Below are positions 11,141 through 21,523 of a DNA stretch of 64,000 bases, in pieces (the first letter of the stretch is position 1; each line of letters starts with the position of its first letter). Source of the DNA: Fulvia fulva (Eukaryota > Ascomycota > Dothideomycetes > Mycosphaerellales > Mycosphaerellaceae); the NCBI RefSeq assembly GCF_020509005.1, contig NC_063020.1, positions 992,001 to 1,056,000 on the forward strand, read 5' to 3'. Below the pieces are notes generated by a model. The model did no database searches. It had not been told where the DNA came from and was given only the letters and a program-made list of their open reading frames with translations. The translations under genes and the position numbers were made by a program.

Positions 11141-11639
11141 TGCACGCGGTGGGACAGTGATCTGAACTTGGTCGGGACAAGGAACTACATCGCAGACCTT
11201 TGCCTGCTATACCCGTGGAGTCCTCGTGGAACACCATACGAAGCGCCCCAGGAGGTTTGTTGCATTCCACGCAGAGGAGGGGCCCAGACCGAGTGCGACT
11301 ATGCTCTTTACGTGGTTGCAGTGGGCCAGAGATATACCATAGCCTTCCAGCCATCGCCTCCGCCGGTGCACACTGTACTATGGATGACACACGGACTCCC
11401 ATATGACCAAGCGGTGTGCCTGTCCGTTTCCATGTCGCCGTGGCCAGAGCTAGGTGGTCACAATCGGTCACCCCGAGCATGGCGCTTTTTGTGACACCTG
11501 AGCCCGTCTTACCATTGTGCTGCAGCCAGACTATAAGACCACAACACTACGCCTATATTACGCTGTCAACATCAGCAAGTTCCTCAACAAGCAGCTCAAG
11601 ACACCAATCCGACAGGCACACATTCAAGTTCCTTCCTCA
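11141..11639. other. Upstream region of the secreted Cys-rich gene
   Basis: Contains the TATA box listed next. A 108-codon frame at 11168-11494 has no recognisable domain and I do not call it a gene. Confidence 0.4.
11532..11537 (+). promoter_or_regulatory. TATA box of the secreted Cys-rich gene
   Basis: TATAAG about 100 bp before the ATG at 11640, a normal distance for fungal TATA promoters. Confidence 0.45.
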
Positions 11640-11987
11640 ATGAAGCTCATCCTCCTCAGCAGTATTCTCGCAGCCTGTGGAAGCGTTCAGGCATCTTCTG
11701 GCGCTTGCTATCCAACCTTTTGCGGGTGGGACATGGTCAACAACATGGGTACCACAGCTTTTTGGTACGTATACCGTACGGGGAAGATGGGCTGACCTAT
11801 CACTTCAGGCAAAAGCCAGAGCGAGCTTTCGCAGATGGCATGCGGTCGCTCCGACACCTGCGGCGGCCAAGAGTGGAACTCCATGTTCCACATGGATCTC
11901 ATGGGGCAATACAGCTACAGTGGTTACTGCGAGACAGGATGCTACGTCACGAACGATCCGTGCAAAGGGGGTGGTGGGTGCCATTGA
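11640..11987 (+). CDS. Small secreted cysteine-rich protein, effector candidate
   Basis: Two exons, 11640-11748 and 11809-11987, give 95 residues. The 60-bp intron starts with the weak donor GTACCA, has a GGCTGACC branch-like site and ends TTCAG. It is the only placement I found that keeps frame into the Cys-rich part; the stronger GTACGT donor 20 bp later breaks it. Residues 1-18 are a classic signal peptide (MKLILLSSILAACGSVQA). The mature part of about 77 residues has eight cysteines (23, 28, 48, 54, 77, 81, 88, 94), enough for four disulfides, and ends in a Gly-rich GGGGCH. No family is recognised. Size, secretion and cysteine content fit fungal effector or antimicrobial-type proteins; that role is inference. 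Confidence 0.65.
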
Positions 11988-12330
11988 GACGCAGAGGGAG
12001 TTATGCAGCGCGTAAGTCTCGTGTCTCCGACCTCGGAGCATCGCGTCCAAGGTCCTCACTATCTAGAGTCTAGACGTGTCGAAGTCTCGACATCTTCATC
12101 GATCACTGTCTAGACACATCAACTGCGGCATCCTGTGAAGGGAGTCAGAAAGATGCGATTGCGTCTTACATGCGTTCGATCTGCTTCCATCGCTTGCGAC
12201 GACTTAGTCAAGCGGTATGGGTCATCATCATCAGCCTCACTGACACGAGGACTGCAAATGGCAATCACATCTACACTCCTCGTAGACAAACTATCCCGCT
12301 AGTTATATCCTACGCTGACGGTTTCCAGCG
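11988..12330. other. Intergenic, no gene seen
   Basis: Between the Cys-rich gene and the F-box-like pseudogene. One good-looking donor (GCGC followed by GTAAGT, near 12011) lies downstream of the stop codon and may be a 3' UTR intron or chance. Confidence 0.3.
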
Positions 12331-13351
12331 ATGCCTGATCTACAGCAACTTCTGACGCAGTATCCGATTCTTACCAACCTCGCATCTCAACTCTCCACGC
12401 TCAACCTCTATCATCTGGCATGCACCACGCGCTTAAGTCATGACAGAATGATATCTTCTCGCCAGTTCTTCAACACCCTGAAACGCACATAGGCGCCTTT
12501 GCGATGGCCATGGTCTTCGCGATCGTAACAACTTCGCAGGTCTGTATTCACCCTACCGCTACGGTTTGGGCGCCGACGCCACGATGGTGCAGTTGAACCT
12601 ATCGAAGTACGCCTGCACAATACCAAATGTGACAAATCAGGGGCACTGCCATGCCTTGAGTGCGGCACCAATGTCTGCGAAGAGTGTCGATATTACCCTC
12701 ACGAGAAGCCTGAAGACGACTACCCTGAGCGCCGACCACACCTCAACAGTCCCAGCCAGCTGGGCAACGTCATGTGTCTCTGTCCGGACTGCGATGCGAA
12801 GATGGAGCTCGATCTGGAAGGGCGATTCTTGAGCGCACTGTGCGACTGCGACGTCTTCACCAGATGGATTTGCCAGAAGTGTGTGAGAGCGGAACGAATT
12901 TTCACCAACGAGTATCATAGAGATCGCACGAGCCCCGAGTACTACGATGAGGACTGGGCTGAGGCTGGGCCGACGAAAGAAATGATAGATCACCAATTCA
13001 GCCGTTGGGTATGGTCCATGTCCAGGTGAGCTCCTGTGAACGTCAATGACTGACTCATGTTAGCTTTACTGTCTCTGTGGCTCCACCGTACCACAAGAGA
13101 GTAGACCACGGTGCACCTGGTGTCAGCGTCGAAATCCGCCAGAAGATGAATGGGATCAAGAGTATCGAGCTATTGGCTCGAAGATGCCGTACTTCGAAGA
13201 TGTGGGCTGGTCCAGGATCATCAATTCGTCCTTTGCCAAACTTGCTGACTCCTCGGTGGGATCCTCGCTACCCTCCATACATCGGCAAAGGTCAGCCATA
13301 TCCAAAGCTGGCGTACACTGGTCCGATTTGACAGGTGCCAGAGTTGCATGA
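12331..13351 (+). pseudogene. F-box/cysteine-rich protein gene with two compensating frameshifts
   Basis: The locus resembles a dothideomycete family with an F-box-like start followed by a zinc-ribbon-like, Cys-rich body. The start, MPDLQQLLTQYPILTNLASQ from 12331, is in frame 1. Frame 2 carries CDGHGLRDRNNFAGLYSPYR at about 12490-12566. Frame 1 resumes with DGAVEPIEVRLHNTKCDKSG, LPCLECGTNVCEECRYYP and MCLCPDCDAKMELDLEGRF. The two shifts lie near 12487 and 12566, and frame 1 has stops at 12490 and 12526 between them. A 55-bp intron (13009-13063, GTATGG...TTAG) then joins LYCLCG, RPRCTWCQRRNPPEDEW and an end at 13351. Because the shifts cancel, the Cys-rich half is intact and could be made only from an internal start. 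Confidence 0.65.
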
Positions 13352-14283
13352 TGACGGACTCGCGGAGCGTGTGCAGACACTTCATGATGTCTGCTGAGTC
13401 GCAAGCAAAGCCAGGTATGTACAACAGAATTCTCGCCAGTGTACACACCCATATAGACGCTTACCAGCTTAGCACATGCGAATCCTTCCTACGCGGCCCG
13501 GCAGATCTTTGAACCACGCTTGCGGCCGAGGCAAGCTATAGCAAGCTTTCTGCCTCTAGATACACTACGAAGACCGCCGCTCTGTCTTCTGCATGCATGA
13601 GCTGCTTCTTTCGGTGCTCACTGTGGAATCTGGCTTTCGCTAGTCTACAGTGACAGATGCAAGATGTCAAGGCTAACGCGAGGGACATTGTCGAGTCCAT
13701 CGATGCTCCGAGGAGGGAACTGCAGTTCAGCTATTGTATGGCGAATGCTCTTAGATCCAAGTCGAGGTCTCTGAAGTGCTATCAGCAGCTAGCCTGCGCA
13801 CTTCTACCCATCATGTCCGAGCAGCGCGATGCGGGTAGCCTCCAAATATCACAGGCTATCGAAGCTACTGCGGCAATATCAAAGCTGCAGGACAGTCACA
13901 CTGCTTCTGCCTCAGACTTGGCGAGTTGAGGCCATACAATAGCCATGTGGCGAAAGCAGCTGCTGACCTGTCCGCGTCAGCGCGATGCTGCTTCGAGCTG
14001 TTTTCTTCCGCCCAAGCAGCTCGCTAAGAAGGTCTAGGTCACAAAAGCAGAAGGAGATACACACTAAGAACGATCAGACTTTGTCGATGTCAAGCCGAAT
14101 GCACTGGAGTGTCTTTGACAGATCGTGACTGGTAGCAAGTCTCTCGGGCACCTCTCCGCGCGCGACACCATGAGACGCCATCGAAGACCGCCCGTGTGCA
14201 TTTCATGCGCCGGATCTTGAGATCGATGAGAGGGGAGAGGAAGAGTCAAGCACATGCGCGGCGAGCGATCCCACAAGCAGAGG
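13352..14283. other. Intergenic, no convincing gene
   Basis: A 90-codon frame (13657-13929) is helix-rich but has no recognisable domain or splice context. I leave it uncalled. Confidence 0.4.
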
Positions 14284-14289
14284 TATAAA
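14284..14289 (+). promoter_or_regulatory. TATA box of the secreted protein gene
   Basis: TATAAA 82 bp before the ATG at 14366. Confidence 0.55.
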
Positions 14290-14365
14290 GAGTAGTTGCG
14301 GTAAGTACGTTGCTTGCATGTCCAGCAAGTCAGCTGCCTAAGTATCATTTGCACCTCCTGAAACC

Positions 14366-15391
14366 ATGTTCGCATCCCTCTCTACACTGCTCCTCTTGGG
14401 CACAGTCTACGCCAACCCGATTGCCATCCTTGAACAGAGACAATCGCAACAGGTCAACCTCAACTACGATATCTCTGGGGCGCAATTTTCAACCTTCCAA
14501 GATGCCAACACATTGAGGCAATTCCTGCAGAGCAAAGGCGTCAATTATGACTTCGACTACAACAAGTTGTCGGCTGGCGTTGCAGCTGTCAATAACTACT
14601 TCGCCACCAAGGCACAGCAGACCACCACCTCGTCAAACAACAATGGCTTCACCAACCCAAATAGTGGCACAGTCCAAACAGACTCGGATTCCACGTCTTT
14701 AAGAGGCGGACCATCATATACCAACGCTTCGCTTTCCGCTCAAGCGCTTCTGGTACAGTCCATTACGTTCAGTGGTGGTGATGCTGCATGGTAAGCCGAC
14801 CATCCACCATGACCTTGAACACCTTACTAATTCAAAACCAGTGCTGGCGGCGCCATCCAACGAACCAAGACCACATCTTCCACATCTTCCTCCGGTGCCT
14901 CGAACTCAACAGCCACCGTAGTCGGAAACCCTCAGCCCGTGATGATCGACACCAACGCCATAGTCAGCGGCGCCTCAGATTCCGAGGATGTGGTCGGAGG
15001 CACGCAAGACGCCCTCACTGCCGGCTCCTGCGCAGCGCGTGCTACTGGCGCCTCTGCCCGTTTATCCATCCTGACCACTTTGAACGTCCCCATCAACACC
15101 TCCGGCAGCACCACGTTCGGCAGCACAGCACAGTCATTCTGCGAAGCTGGCGTTGGCGCTAGGCAGAGTGGCCAACCTGGAGGCTCGGGTACTAGTTCGA
15201 GCGGAACGCAGGCTGCATTGACAGATGGTGGAGTTACTGCTGAGGTGGTCTGCAATGGACAGAGAAGGACTAGTGGCAGCCCTGCTGTTACTTTCAACCT
15301 TAAGCTACAGGGGACCTACTCCAGCACCGCTGGCTTCTCCGGCAACTTCATCGGCACCAGGACCGCGACCGCTTCTATCAGCTGTACGTAG
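14366..15391 (+). CDS. Secreted Ser/Thr/Gly-rich protein, unknown function
   Basis: Exons 14366-14790 and 14842-15391 encode 324 residues. The 51-bp intron has a GTAAGC donor, a TTACTAAT branch site and an ACCAG acceptor. Residues 1-17 form a signal peptide (MFASLSTLLLLGTVYAN). The first part is polar (QSQQVNLNYDISGAQF). The middle is rich in Thr, Ser, Asn and Gly (TTTSSNNN, TSSTSSSGASNS), likely O-glycosylated. The C-terminal half has small Gly/Ser/Thr-rich beta-like segments (LKLQGTYSSTAGFSGNFIGT) and a final Cys. No GPI signal or catalytic motif is seen. It is probably a cell-wall or extracellular protein. Its 3' end faces the SDR gene. Confidence 0.85.
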
Positions 15392-16490
15392 ATAGCTTCC
15401 TGCCAAAATCCCACATCTACGCCACACCCCTCTTTCCACCCCATCCCCCTCCCCTCTCCAACTGACAACCCCACTCAATAACTCCCCGGATGCACCGCCA
15501 ACGCCCCCCCCCCCATCAACCAGACAAACATTCCCATTACAATACCCCCCTCCCCTCCCACACAGATACAACACCGTGGCACTCAACTCCTCCTCCCTCC
15601 CCATCCTCCTCCCCGGCACCAGCGACCTCGGCATCACCCCCTCCGTATGCTCCCACGCCTTCTGCACCGGCACCGTCATATCGCTCGGAAACCACCCGGG
15701 TGCTATAACATTGGTCCGTATATCATGCGGCGCCAAAAAGGAACCTAGATTCTTCATGAGATGGTGCACCCCCGCTTTGGAGGCGTTGTAAATGAATGAG
15801 TCCGTGGAGCGGGCGAGGCCGCCTACGGAGCCTATTGTGAGGATTTGGGAGGTTGGCAATTCCGAGGCTCTGCGTTTGTTGCCGGCGTCGAGGAGCTCGA
15901 GGAAGGCGATGGAGGTGGTGAAGACGGAGGCGACGTTGGTGTCGAGGACTTGGTTCCAGAGGGCGTGGGGGCGGTAGTTGAAGTAGTAGTCGCGGATTTC
16001 GGAGACGGGGGAGTCGCTGGTGGGTTTGGGGCGGGCGTTGGGGGTGGAGTCGAAGGAGGTTTGGCCGGCGTTGTTGATGAGGATGTCGATGTAGCCGGGT
16101 TCGGAGGTGATTTGGTCGATTGCTCGCTGGATGTCGGCGTGGGAGTTGGTGTCGCCTTGGATTGGGATTAGGTTGTTGTGTTCCTGGGATTTTAGTCAGA
16201 AGTTGGGCAAGAGCATTTGAATATTAGCGAGGAACGTACTGCTTGCTTTACAGCTTCGTCTAGCTTTTCTTGTCTTCTGCCGGTGATGTAGACTTTCGCG
16301 CCGTTGGATTCGAGGGTCTTTGCGATGATGAGACCGAGACCAGTACCTGGTTATGATCAGCTTCCATGTCAAAGCTTTGAGTTGTTTGGAGGTCCTCACC
16401 TCCTCCTCCTCCTCCTGTGACCACAGCCACGAGTCCAGATACATCGTTCAAGTTCTGCGCGCTATACTTCGATGTTGCGTCGGTACTCAT
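15305..16490 (-). CDS. Short-chain dehydrogenase/reductase (classical SDR), 3' end probably frameshifted
   Basis: Exons 16490-16400, 16346-16240 and 16183-15305; introns of 53 and 56 bp. Motifs: VAVVTGG...GTGLGL (nucleotide binding, split by intron 1), ILINNAGQ, IGSVGG with its Ser, and the YNASK catalytic pair. Two oddities. First, the glycine loop carries a (GGA)5 run, about three glycines more than usual. Second, the C-terminus: after GNVCLVDGGG the frame runs on for about 60 unusual residues and overlaps the neighbouring CDS by 87 nt. The change occurs at an 11-base C run (15504-15514). With 10 bases the protein would end ALAVHPGSY at 15475, the normal SDR tail, and the overlap would vanish. 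The true CDS is therefore probably 15475-16490. Confidence 0.88.
15504..15514. repeat. C11 homopolymer inside the SDR coding end
   Basis: Eleven consecutive C on the plus strand (G on the coding strand). One base fewer restores the family-typical C-terminus of the SDR, so this is either a base-calling error or a slippage mutation. Confidence 0.85.
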
Positions 16491-17122
16491 GGTAGGCGAA
16501 GCTTCGAACCGAAGACAAGCAAGTAGAACAACGATCTCAGATCAGTATATCAGCACAACTTCCAAAGCTTTCAACGTATTGCAATTGAAGCTCAAGACCA
16601 AGAAGGACACTCGCCTGGGCAAGCTGGAGGTGAGGTCCACGAAGTACCATCTCGCCTACTTCACTAATCGGCTCCACCATGTCCGATTGGACCCGATGCG
16701 GGTATCGAGACGGTCGCCGATCAATTTGTTGGCCATGCTGTGTTACTGCCGTCTACTATGTGGTATGTACCTCGAACTCGTGGTGATCACAGGTCTGCTC
16801 GGTGAGCGAAGGAGGTAGGTTGTATTGTGCAAGGATCCCTCGACTGACCTCGCAATCGGAACCGGGCTCTGCCGAAGGCTAGCCAAGCTTCATGGAAGAT
16901 GTTCTGGACATGTTCGAAATGACTTGCATGATCGAAAGACCCAGTTTGATGGCCATGAGGCTTTGATTCGAGGCAAGGCTCCTCGAGCTGTGCCCGTGCG
17001 TTGGACTGCCGTTTGATGGTAGTTGAGTATCAAGTCAGGACTGGATGTCGCTCCGCTACAGTGTCGTTTTACATCGGCTTGCCGTCTGAGCGTCGTCCGA
17101 ACCACTCTTGCAACGATCGTCT
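16491..17122. other. Intergenic, SDR promoter side
   Basis: Between the SDR start and the RQC2 stop, both minus. No recognisable gene. Confidence 0.4.
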
Positions 17123-20100
17123 TTACTTCCTCTTGCTCCCCTTACCACCGCGACCGCCCAACCCACCACGCCCGCCCTTGCCCTTCGCAGCATCGGCACC
17201 ACCACTCATCATGACACGAACTTGCTTAACCGGTATGACACCCACCACCTCCACCTCTTTGAAATTCTTGATCAGCTCAGCTTCGCGAGGCCAGATCCGT
17301 TCATTATCCTGCGCTTGATTGTCAATCGCTCGAGGATCACTGGCAGCTTTCGTCCACCTTCCCAGAATCTCCCTCGTTGCTTTCCCTTTCTTCTGTTGAC
17401 CTGGCTGCATCTTCGCCTTATACTTGTATCGAGTCAAAGCACCCCAAGGCGCGCAAATTGCTATCGCTTCGAGAATCTCGTCTCCAGGTAGTGGCGTGCC
17501 GACTAGCGCATCAAGTTGCGTAAGCTGCGAAGACTCCTCTTCGTCGAGGATCTCGACACCTTCTTCCAGGTTCAGCTTGCGGATCTCTTCTGCCTCGAGT
17601 CCTTCGCGCTGAGCCTTCTGATGCTGAGCACGACGGCGAGCGCGAGCTTCTTCTTCTTCTGTCTCGGTCTTCTCTGCCTTCACCTTGGCCTCAGCTTGTC
17701 TTTTCTCTTCGCCTGCCTTTGACCCGAGCAACTTCATGGCGAGCTCTCGATCTTCTTCGTCCTGATCAGCATACTTTTGAGCAATCTTCTTGTTCTTGCC
17801 TTTCTTGCCCCGCTGACCCTTCGACTGCTTGACCTTTGCCTCGTTGTGTATGGGCTTGCCTTGATCAAGTCTGTTCTTCATCTTACGTTCCCTGTTCGTA
17901 AGCGGCACCTCCGCCGAAGCGGCATTCTCGTCTGCCTCGGTATGCCCATCTTCGTCTCCTGCAGTCATAGTAGATTCTGTGGCGGCATTCTCTTTGGTCG
18001 CAGTTTCGCCGTTTGGACTTTCCGCCTCATCATCATCCTCATCATCGTCATCGTGCTCGTCATCGCCTTCTTCAGTGTCATGATTTTCATCCGCTGCGGG
18101 CTGAAGTGCTCCAGCCTGCAGTGGGTTGCTCTGGCCAGATCGATACTCATTCACCTCGTCATCGTAGGCGCCATAAGTCCGCTCGCGTTGATATTCGGGC
18201 GACTCGTCGGCAGAGAACTCATCAGGACGAGGCGCCGCATCAGGGAATTCATCATCATCGTCTTCCTCGATCCTGGGAGCTGGGCCAGCATCTGGGAACT
18301 CATCATCACTGTCATCGCTTTCTTCCCCATCTCCTGCAGCTGAGGACTCTGCGATAGTCTCACCATCAGTCAGATCCGGCGTCGCAAGATAGTCCGCTGG
18401 CTTCTGCTGTAGCCTGTGTTTGACATGTCTAGCTTTGCTCTCTTCACTAATCTGGAAGACAATGGCAAACCCAAGTAGTAGCTGCGCCGGAGGTAAGAAG
18501 TTCTTCTTTCCACGAACCATGAACCCGCCAGTAGTCAGGTATTCGCCAGTGGGAGCAGTCTTCGACACCTGGTCTGCGTTGACCCACCATGCCGACATGA
18601 CCGCCTTGCTATCCCATGCACTGCTTGTGCAGACAGAGAGATTGCCCGCTTGCGACAGTGTTGAGGGCGGTATTGGGGCCTCTGGTGTTGAAGGGTTGTT
18701 CTTGATGATGACACTTGCTGCACCGTGCATGTCGGCATGTACATAGACGTCACCTTTTCTCAGGTATCGTCGGTACAGCATTTCGTTTTGCTGCGCATCC
18801 TTGCCGGCCAGGACGAGGTAGGCATCTGAGCTGATAAAGTAGATGAACTTCTCGAACCAGAACTGCTTCCGTACGGGCCTGAGCACTTCCTTCTCTTGCT
18901 TCAATCCCTTCTTCAGATCCGCCATCACCTTCTGCTCGGTGGACTTCAATGCTTTTTGGGACGCCTGAGCGGTCTTCTCCTGCTTTGTAGCTGCTGTCCG
19001 TCGTTGATCGTAGTACTGGCGTGCATTGGACCATCCCGATGCCGCCAGATCGATGTCGATCGTCAGTCGCTTGTCTTCTGGCTTCGATGCTGGTTTCACC
19101 TTGCTCTGATGATCTTCATCCTCACTGTCGGATGGCTCGCTGTCTGTCTCGTCCATGTGCTCATCATCAGCGTCTGCAAGCTCAGACAGTAACAAAGTCA
19201 CGGTATTCTCGTGCAGCTTGAGCGGAAGTTTGATGAGTTCAGCCACTGGGTTGTGTCTCTTCTGCTCGTTCTCGATCAGACGACCGATGTCCACCCAGTC
19301 CATGCCTTGAGCGATCAGGCCATTGACCGCAGCCACAGCCTCTTCGACACGCTCCACGTTGGCTTCGATAGCTTGCGCTTTGCGGACGTTCAGATCTTGT
19401 ACTTGTTGAAGACCAGTAATGCGTTTCTCTTGCTCTTGCCTAGCCTGCTCGATTCTTCGCTTCGCGTTCTCTTCCCGCTCGTGTAACCTCGATTCGAGTT
19501 TTTGACCTTCGATCGATGAGAAGAAATCGTCCACTGCTTTGTTAAAGCCTTCGTGCTCAATGAAGACATTCGCTGGATCGATCTCGAGTTGGGCAGGCTT
19601 GAAAGGGTGGAAGTCTTCGTACATGACATTCTGGTTGTCGTCTACAGTGCCGTTCGCCTCGTCGGCCTTGGGCACCTTTCGCTTGGCCAGAATGTAACCC
19701 TTGGCCACTGGTAGCCTTGTGATCTCTTGTACTATGCGGTTCGCCTCTTGCAATGCCTTGAGCACGTTGTCCAAATCCTCATCACTACCCACGACTGCCT
19801 CTGGCTCGATCTGGCGGTCTACCGCTGTAACGTGCAACGCATGATCTATCAGAACAGGCGGAAACTCTGTCGTAGTGATTGCCAAAGCCTTCCTCAAAGC
19901 ATCCCCCACCTTCTTCTTGATCTTCCTGCCTGGCTTGTGCGCCTCAGCTTGTTGTCGTTCCACTGCTTTCTGCAGACCATCTCGCAGTCTCTCCTTCGTC
20001 AGGCTCGCAGTGCCCTCGTAGTTCTGCCGAAGTGACAAGTCGTACTTTGAGCCCAGTCGGTACTGCTCATGCTCTGCTCCCTCGCTCACGCTTCTCAACA

Positions 20101-20494
20101 AGCCGAGAGTGGTAAGCTCGGCGTCGGTCAGGACAATGTTTCCTCCAGCATAGAACTCGAGGAACAGCCTGTAAGCACCGTCTGAGAAGTGCAGCTCAAT
20201 GATCCGGTCTGTGCCAATCTGCCTGACTGCTGTGCATCTTCTCGTTCGCAGAAACTTCCGTAGTCGGGCGACGAAGGGAGATGGAGCGGCGGCTGTTGCC
20301 CTCGCAAAGCTGGTCAAGTGGCATCGGAAGCCCGAGTCGACGATGAGCTGCTCTCGGTGTTCTGGCTTGGCGAACTTGAGCAGGAAGATGCGTGAAGACA
20401 AGTCGTAGACATTGGCCAAGCGGAGGGAGACGAGGCTGTTGGACAGCTCGTGGGCGATGACTCGCACGTCCAGAGAAGAAAATCGCTGCTTCAT
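17123..20494 (-). CDS. RQC2: Rqc2/NEMF-type ribosome quality control protein
   Basis: A single exon of 1123 residues. The start MKQRFSSLDVRVIAHEL, then an NFACT-N domain (about 1-480) with coiled coils (EREENAKRRIEQARQEQEKR region). Next is an NFACT-R/DUF814 domain (RKQFWFEKFIYFISSDAYLV, KGDVYVHADMHGA, about 570-710). A long acidic-basic linker and a C-terminal DUF3441-like block (PWGALTRYKYKAKMQPG) follow, with a Gly/Lys-rich tail. Asp9 and Asp96-Arg97 match the yeast residues (Asp9, Asp98-Arg99) needed for CAT-tailing. Rqc2 binds stalled 60S-peptidyl-tRNA, recruits the ligase Ltn1 and adds C-terminal Ala/Thr tails. It diverges from the GH15 relic across 255 bp. Confidence 0.96.
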   Translation of the reverse strand: MKQRFSSLDVRVIAHELSNSLVSLRLANVYDLSSRIFLLKFAKPEHREQLIVDSGFRCHLTSFARATAAAPSPFVARLRKFLRTRRCTAVRQIGTDRIIELHFSDGAYRLFLEFYAGGNIVLTDAELTTLGLLRSVSEGAEHEQYRLGSKYDLSLRQNYEGTASLTKERLRDGLQKAVERQQAEAHKPGRKIKKKVGDALRKALAITTTEFPPVLIDHALHVTAVDRQIEPEAVVGSDEDLDNVLKALQEANRIVQEITRLPVAKGYILAKRKVPKADEANGTVDDNQNVMYEDFHPFKPAQLEIDPANVFIEHEGFNKAVDDFFSSIEGQKLESRLHEREENAKRRIEQARQEQEKRITGLQQVQDLNVRKAQAIEANVERVEEAVAAVNGLIAQGMDWVDIGRLIENEQKRHNPVAELIKLPLKLHENTVTLLLSELADADDEHMDETDSEPSDSEDEDHQSKVKPASKPEDKRLTIDIDLAASGWSNARQYYDQRRTAATKQEKTAQASQKALKSTEQKVMADLKKGLKQEKEVLRPVRKQFWFEKFIYFISSDAYLVLAGKDAQQNEMLYRRYLRKGDVYVHADMHGAASVIIKNNPSTPEAPIPPSTLSQAGNLSVCTSSAWDSKAVMSAWWVNADQVSKTAPTGEYLTTGGFMVRGKKNFLPPAQLLLGFAIVFQISEESKARHVKHRLQQKPADYLATPDLTDGETIAESSAAGDGEESDDSDDEFPDAGPAPRIEEDDDDEFPDAAPRPDEFSADESPEYQRERTYGAYDDEVNEYRSGQSNPLQAGALQPAADENHDTEEGDDEHDDDDEDDDEAESPNGETATKENAATESTMTAGDEDGHTEADENAASAEVPLTNRERKMKNRLDQGKPIHNEAKVKQSKGQRGKKGKNKKIAQKYADQDEEDRELAMKLLGSKAGEEKRQAEAKVKAEKTETEEEEARARRRAQHQKAQREGLEAEEIRKLNLEEGVEILDEEESSQLTQLDALVGTPLPGDEILEAIAICAPWGALTRYKYKAKMQPGQQKKGKATREILGRWTKAASDPRAIDNQAQDNERIWPREAELIKNFKEVEVVGVIPVKQVRVMMSGGADAAKGKGGRGGLGGRGGKGSKRK

Positions 20495-20749
20495 TGTGGG
20501 ACGATGGCTCGCAGCATGGACAAGAGGAAGCAGAGTGGCAGGGTGTGATGATGGTCTGCACGCGTTGGGATGTCAGCACGGCGGCGGACATGACGCTGAA
20601 CAGTAGACCTTTGCTGAAGACAACCCACGTCGTTGCCGCCATCACTTGGCCCACACTGACACTCTAGCACGGCACTAACGCTACATCTACTCTCATCACA
20701 CGCTGCCTCGAGCATCGGACGCGTCCCCGGATAAGCACCCTCCATCACC
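20495..20749. promoter_or_regulatory. Divergent promoter between RQC2 and the GH15 relic
   Basis: 255 bp separate the two ATGs, so both genes must share or abut control elements here. No specific factor site is claimed. Confidence 0.5.
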
Positions 20750-21523
20750 ATGCCACCGGATTCGACTGACGACATGGTGCGCAGACCTCAAATCATGTCG
20801 CCCGCTCAGCGCGAGAACCTGGACGAGCTCGATCCGCTGGGCGTGCGCGCGAACACTGGCTACATGCCTGTCGAGCACTATGGCCTACTCGGCACCATGC
20901 ACACGTCTGCGTTGGTAGCCACCGACGCAGGCTTGGACTTCATGTGCTGGCCAAACTTCGACTCTCCAGCCGTCTTCTGTCGGATGCTGGACAAGGACAG
21001 AGGTGGCACTTTCGCCATCACCCCCCGTGCTCGCCACGCCAAGGGCATCCTCACCACGAAGCAACAATATCTGCAACACCCCGAAGCCCTCGACTCGGCC
21101 TGCCTCATCGCGCCCTTAGCCTTCTTCTTCGTCGCCTCCAACGACCCCCGCTTCACCAACACCCTCAACCGCACCCTCAAATCCCCCGATCAAGGCGGCC
21201 TCACAAGCAACGGCATGGTCTACCGTTACAACCTCCACACCTCCAACGACGGTCTCGCCGGCGACGAAGGGGCTTTCAGTATGTGTACCTTCTGGATGGT
21301 CGAGGCGCTCACCAGAGCTGGCGCGTACGAGGAGCAGTATCTCGATAAGGCGGTGACGTTGTTTGAGAATGCTCCGGGTTATGCGAACCATTTGGGCATG
21401 TTCTCGGAGGAGATTAGTAAGAGTGGTGAGCAGTTGGGGAATACGCCGCAGGCTTTCTCGCATCTTGCGTTGATTAGTGCGGCGTTTAATTTGGACCGTG
21501 TTACGAAGGGTCATTCTTGGTAG
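20750..21523 (+). pseudogene. GH15 glucoamylase/trehalase-like gene with its middle deleted
   Basis: An open frame of 257 residues. Residues 37-109 match the N-terminal domain of fungal GH15 proteins (YMPVEHYGLLGTM, GLDFMCWPNFDSPAVFCRML, TTKQQYL). From residue 110 the sequence jumps to the extreme C-terminal part of the same family (ALDSACLIAPLAFFFVASND, GGLTSNGMVYRYN, GAFSMCTFWMVEALTRAG, SGEQLGNTPQAFSHLALISA). Full-length members are roughly 600-700 residues, so about 1 kb of catalytic (alpha/alpha)6 barrel is missing, in frame and with no splice sites at the junction (about 21074). One catalytic-side Glu (in SGEQLGN) remains but the central acid is gone. An active enzyme is very unlikely; a regulatory or misassembled copy is possible. 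Confidence 0.8.

Noticed and set aside
13657..13929. 90-codon frame between the F-box relic and the secreted protein
   Set aside because: No family, no splice or promoter support; could be a chance frame.
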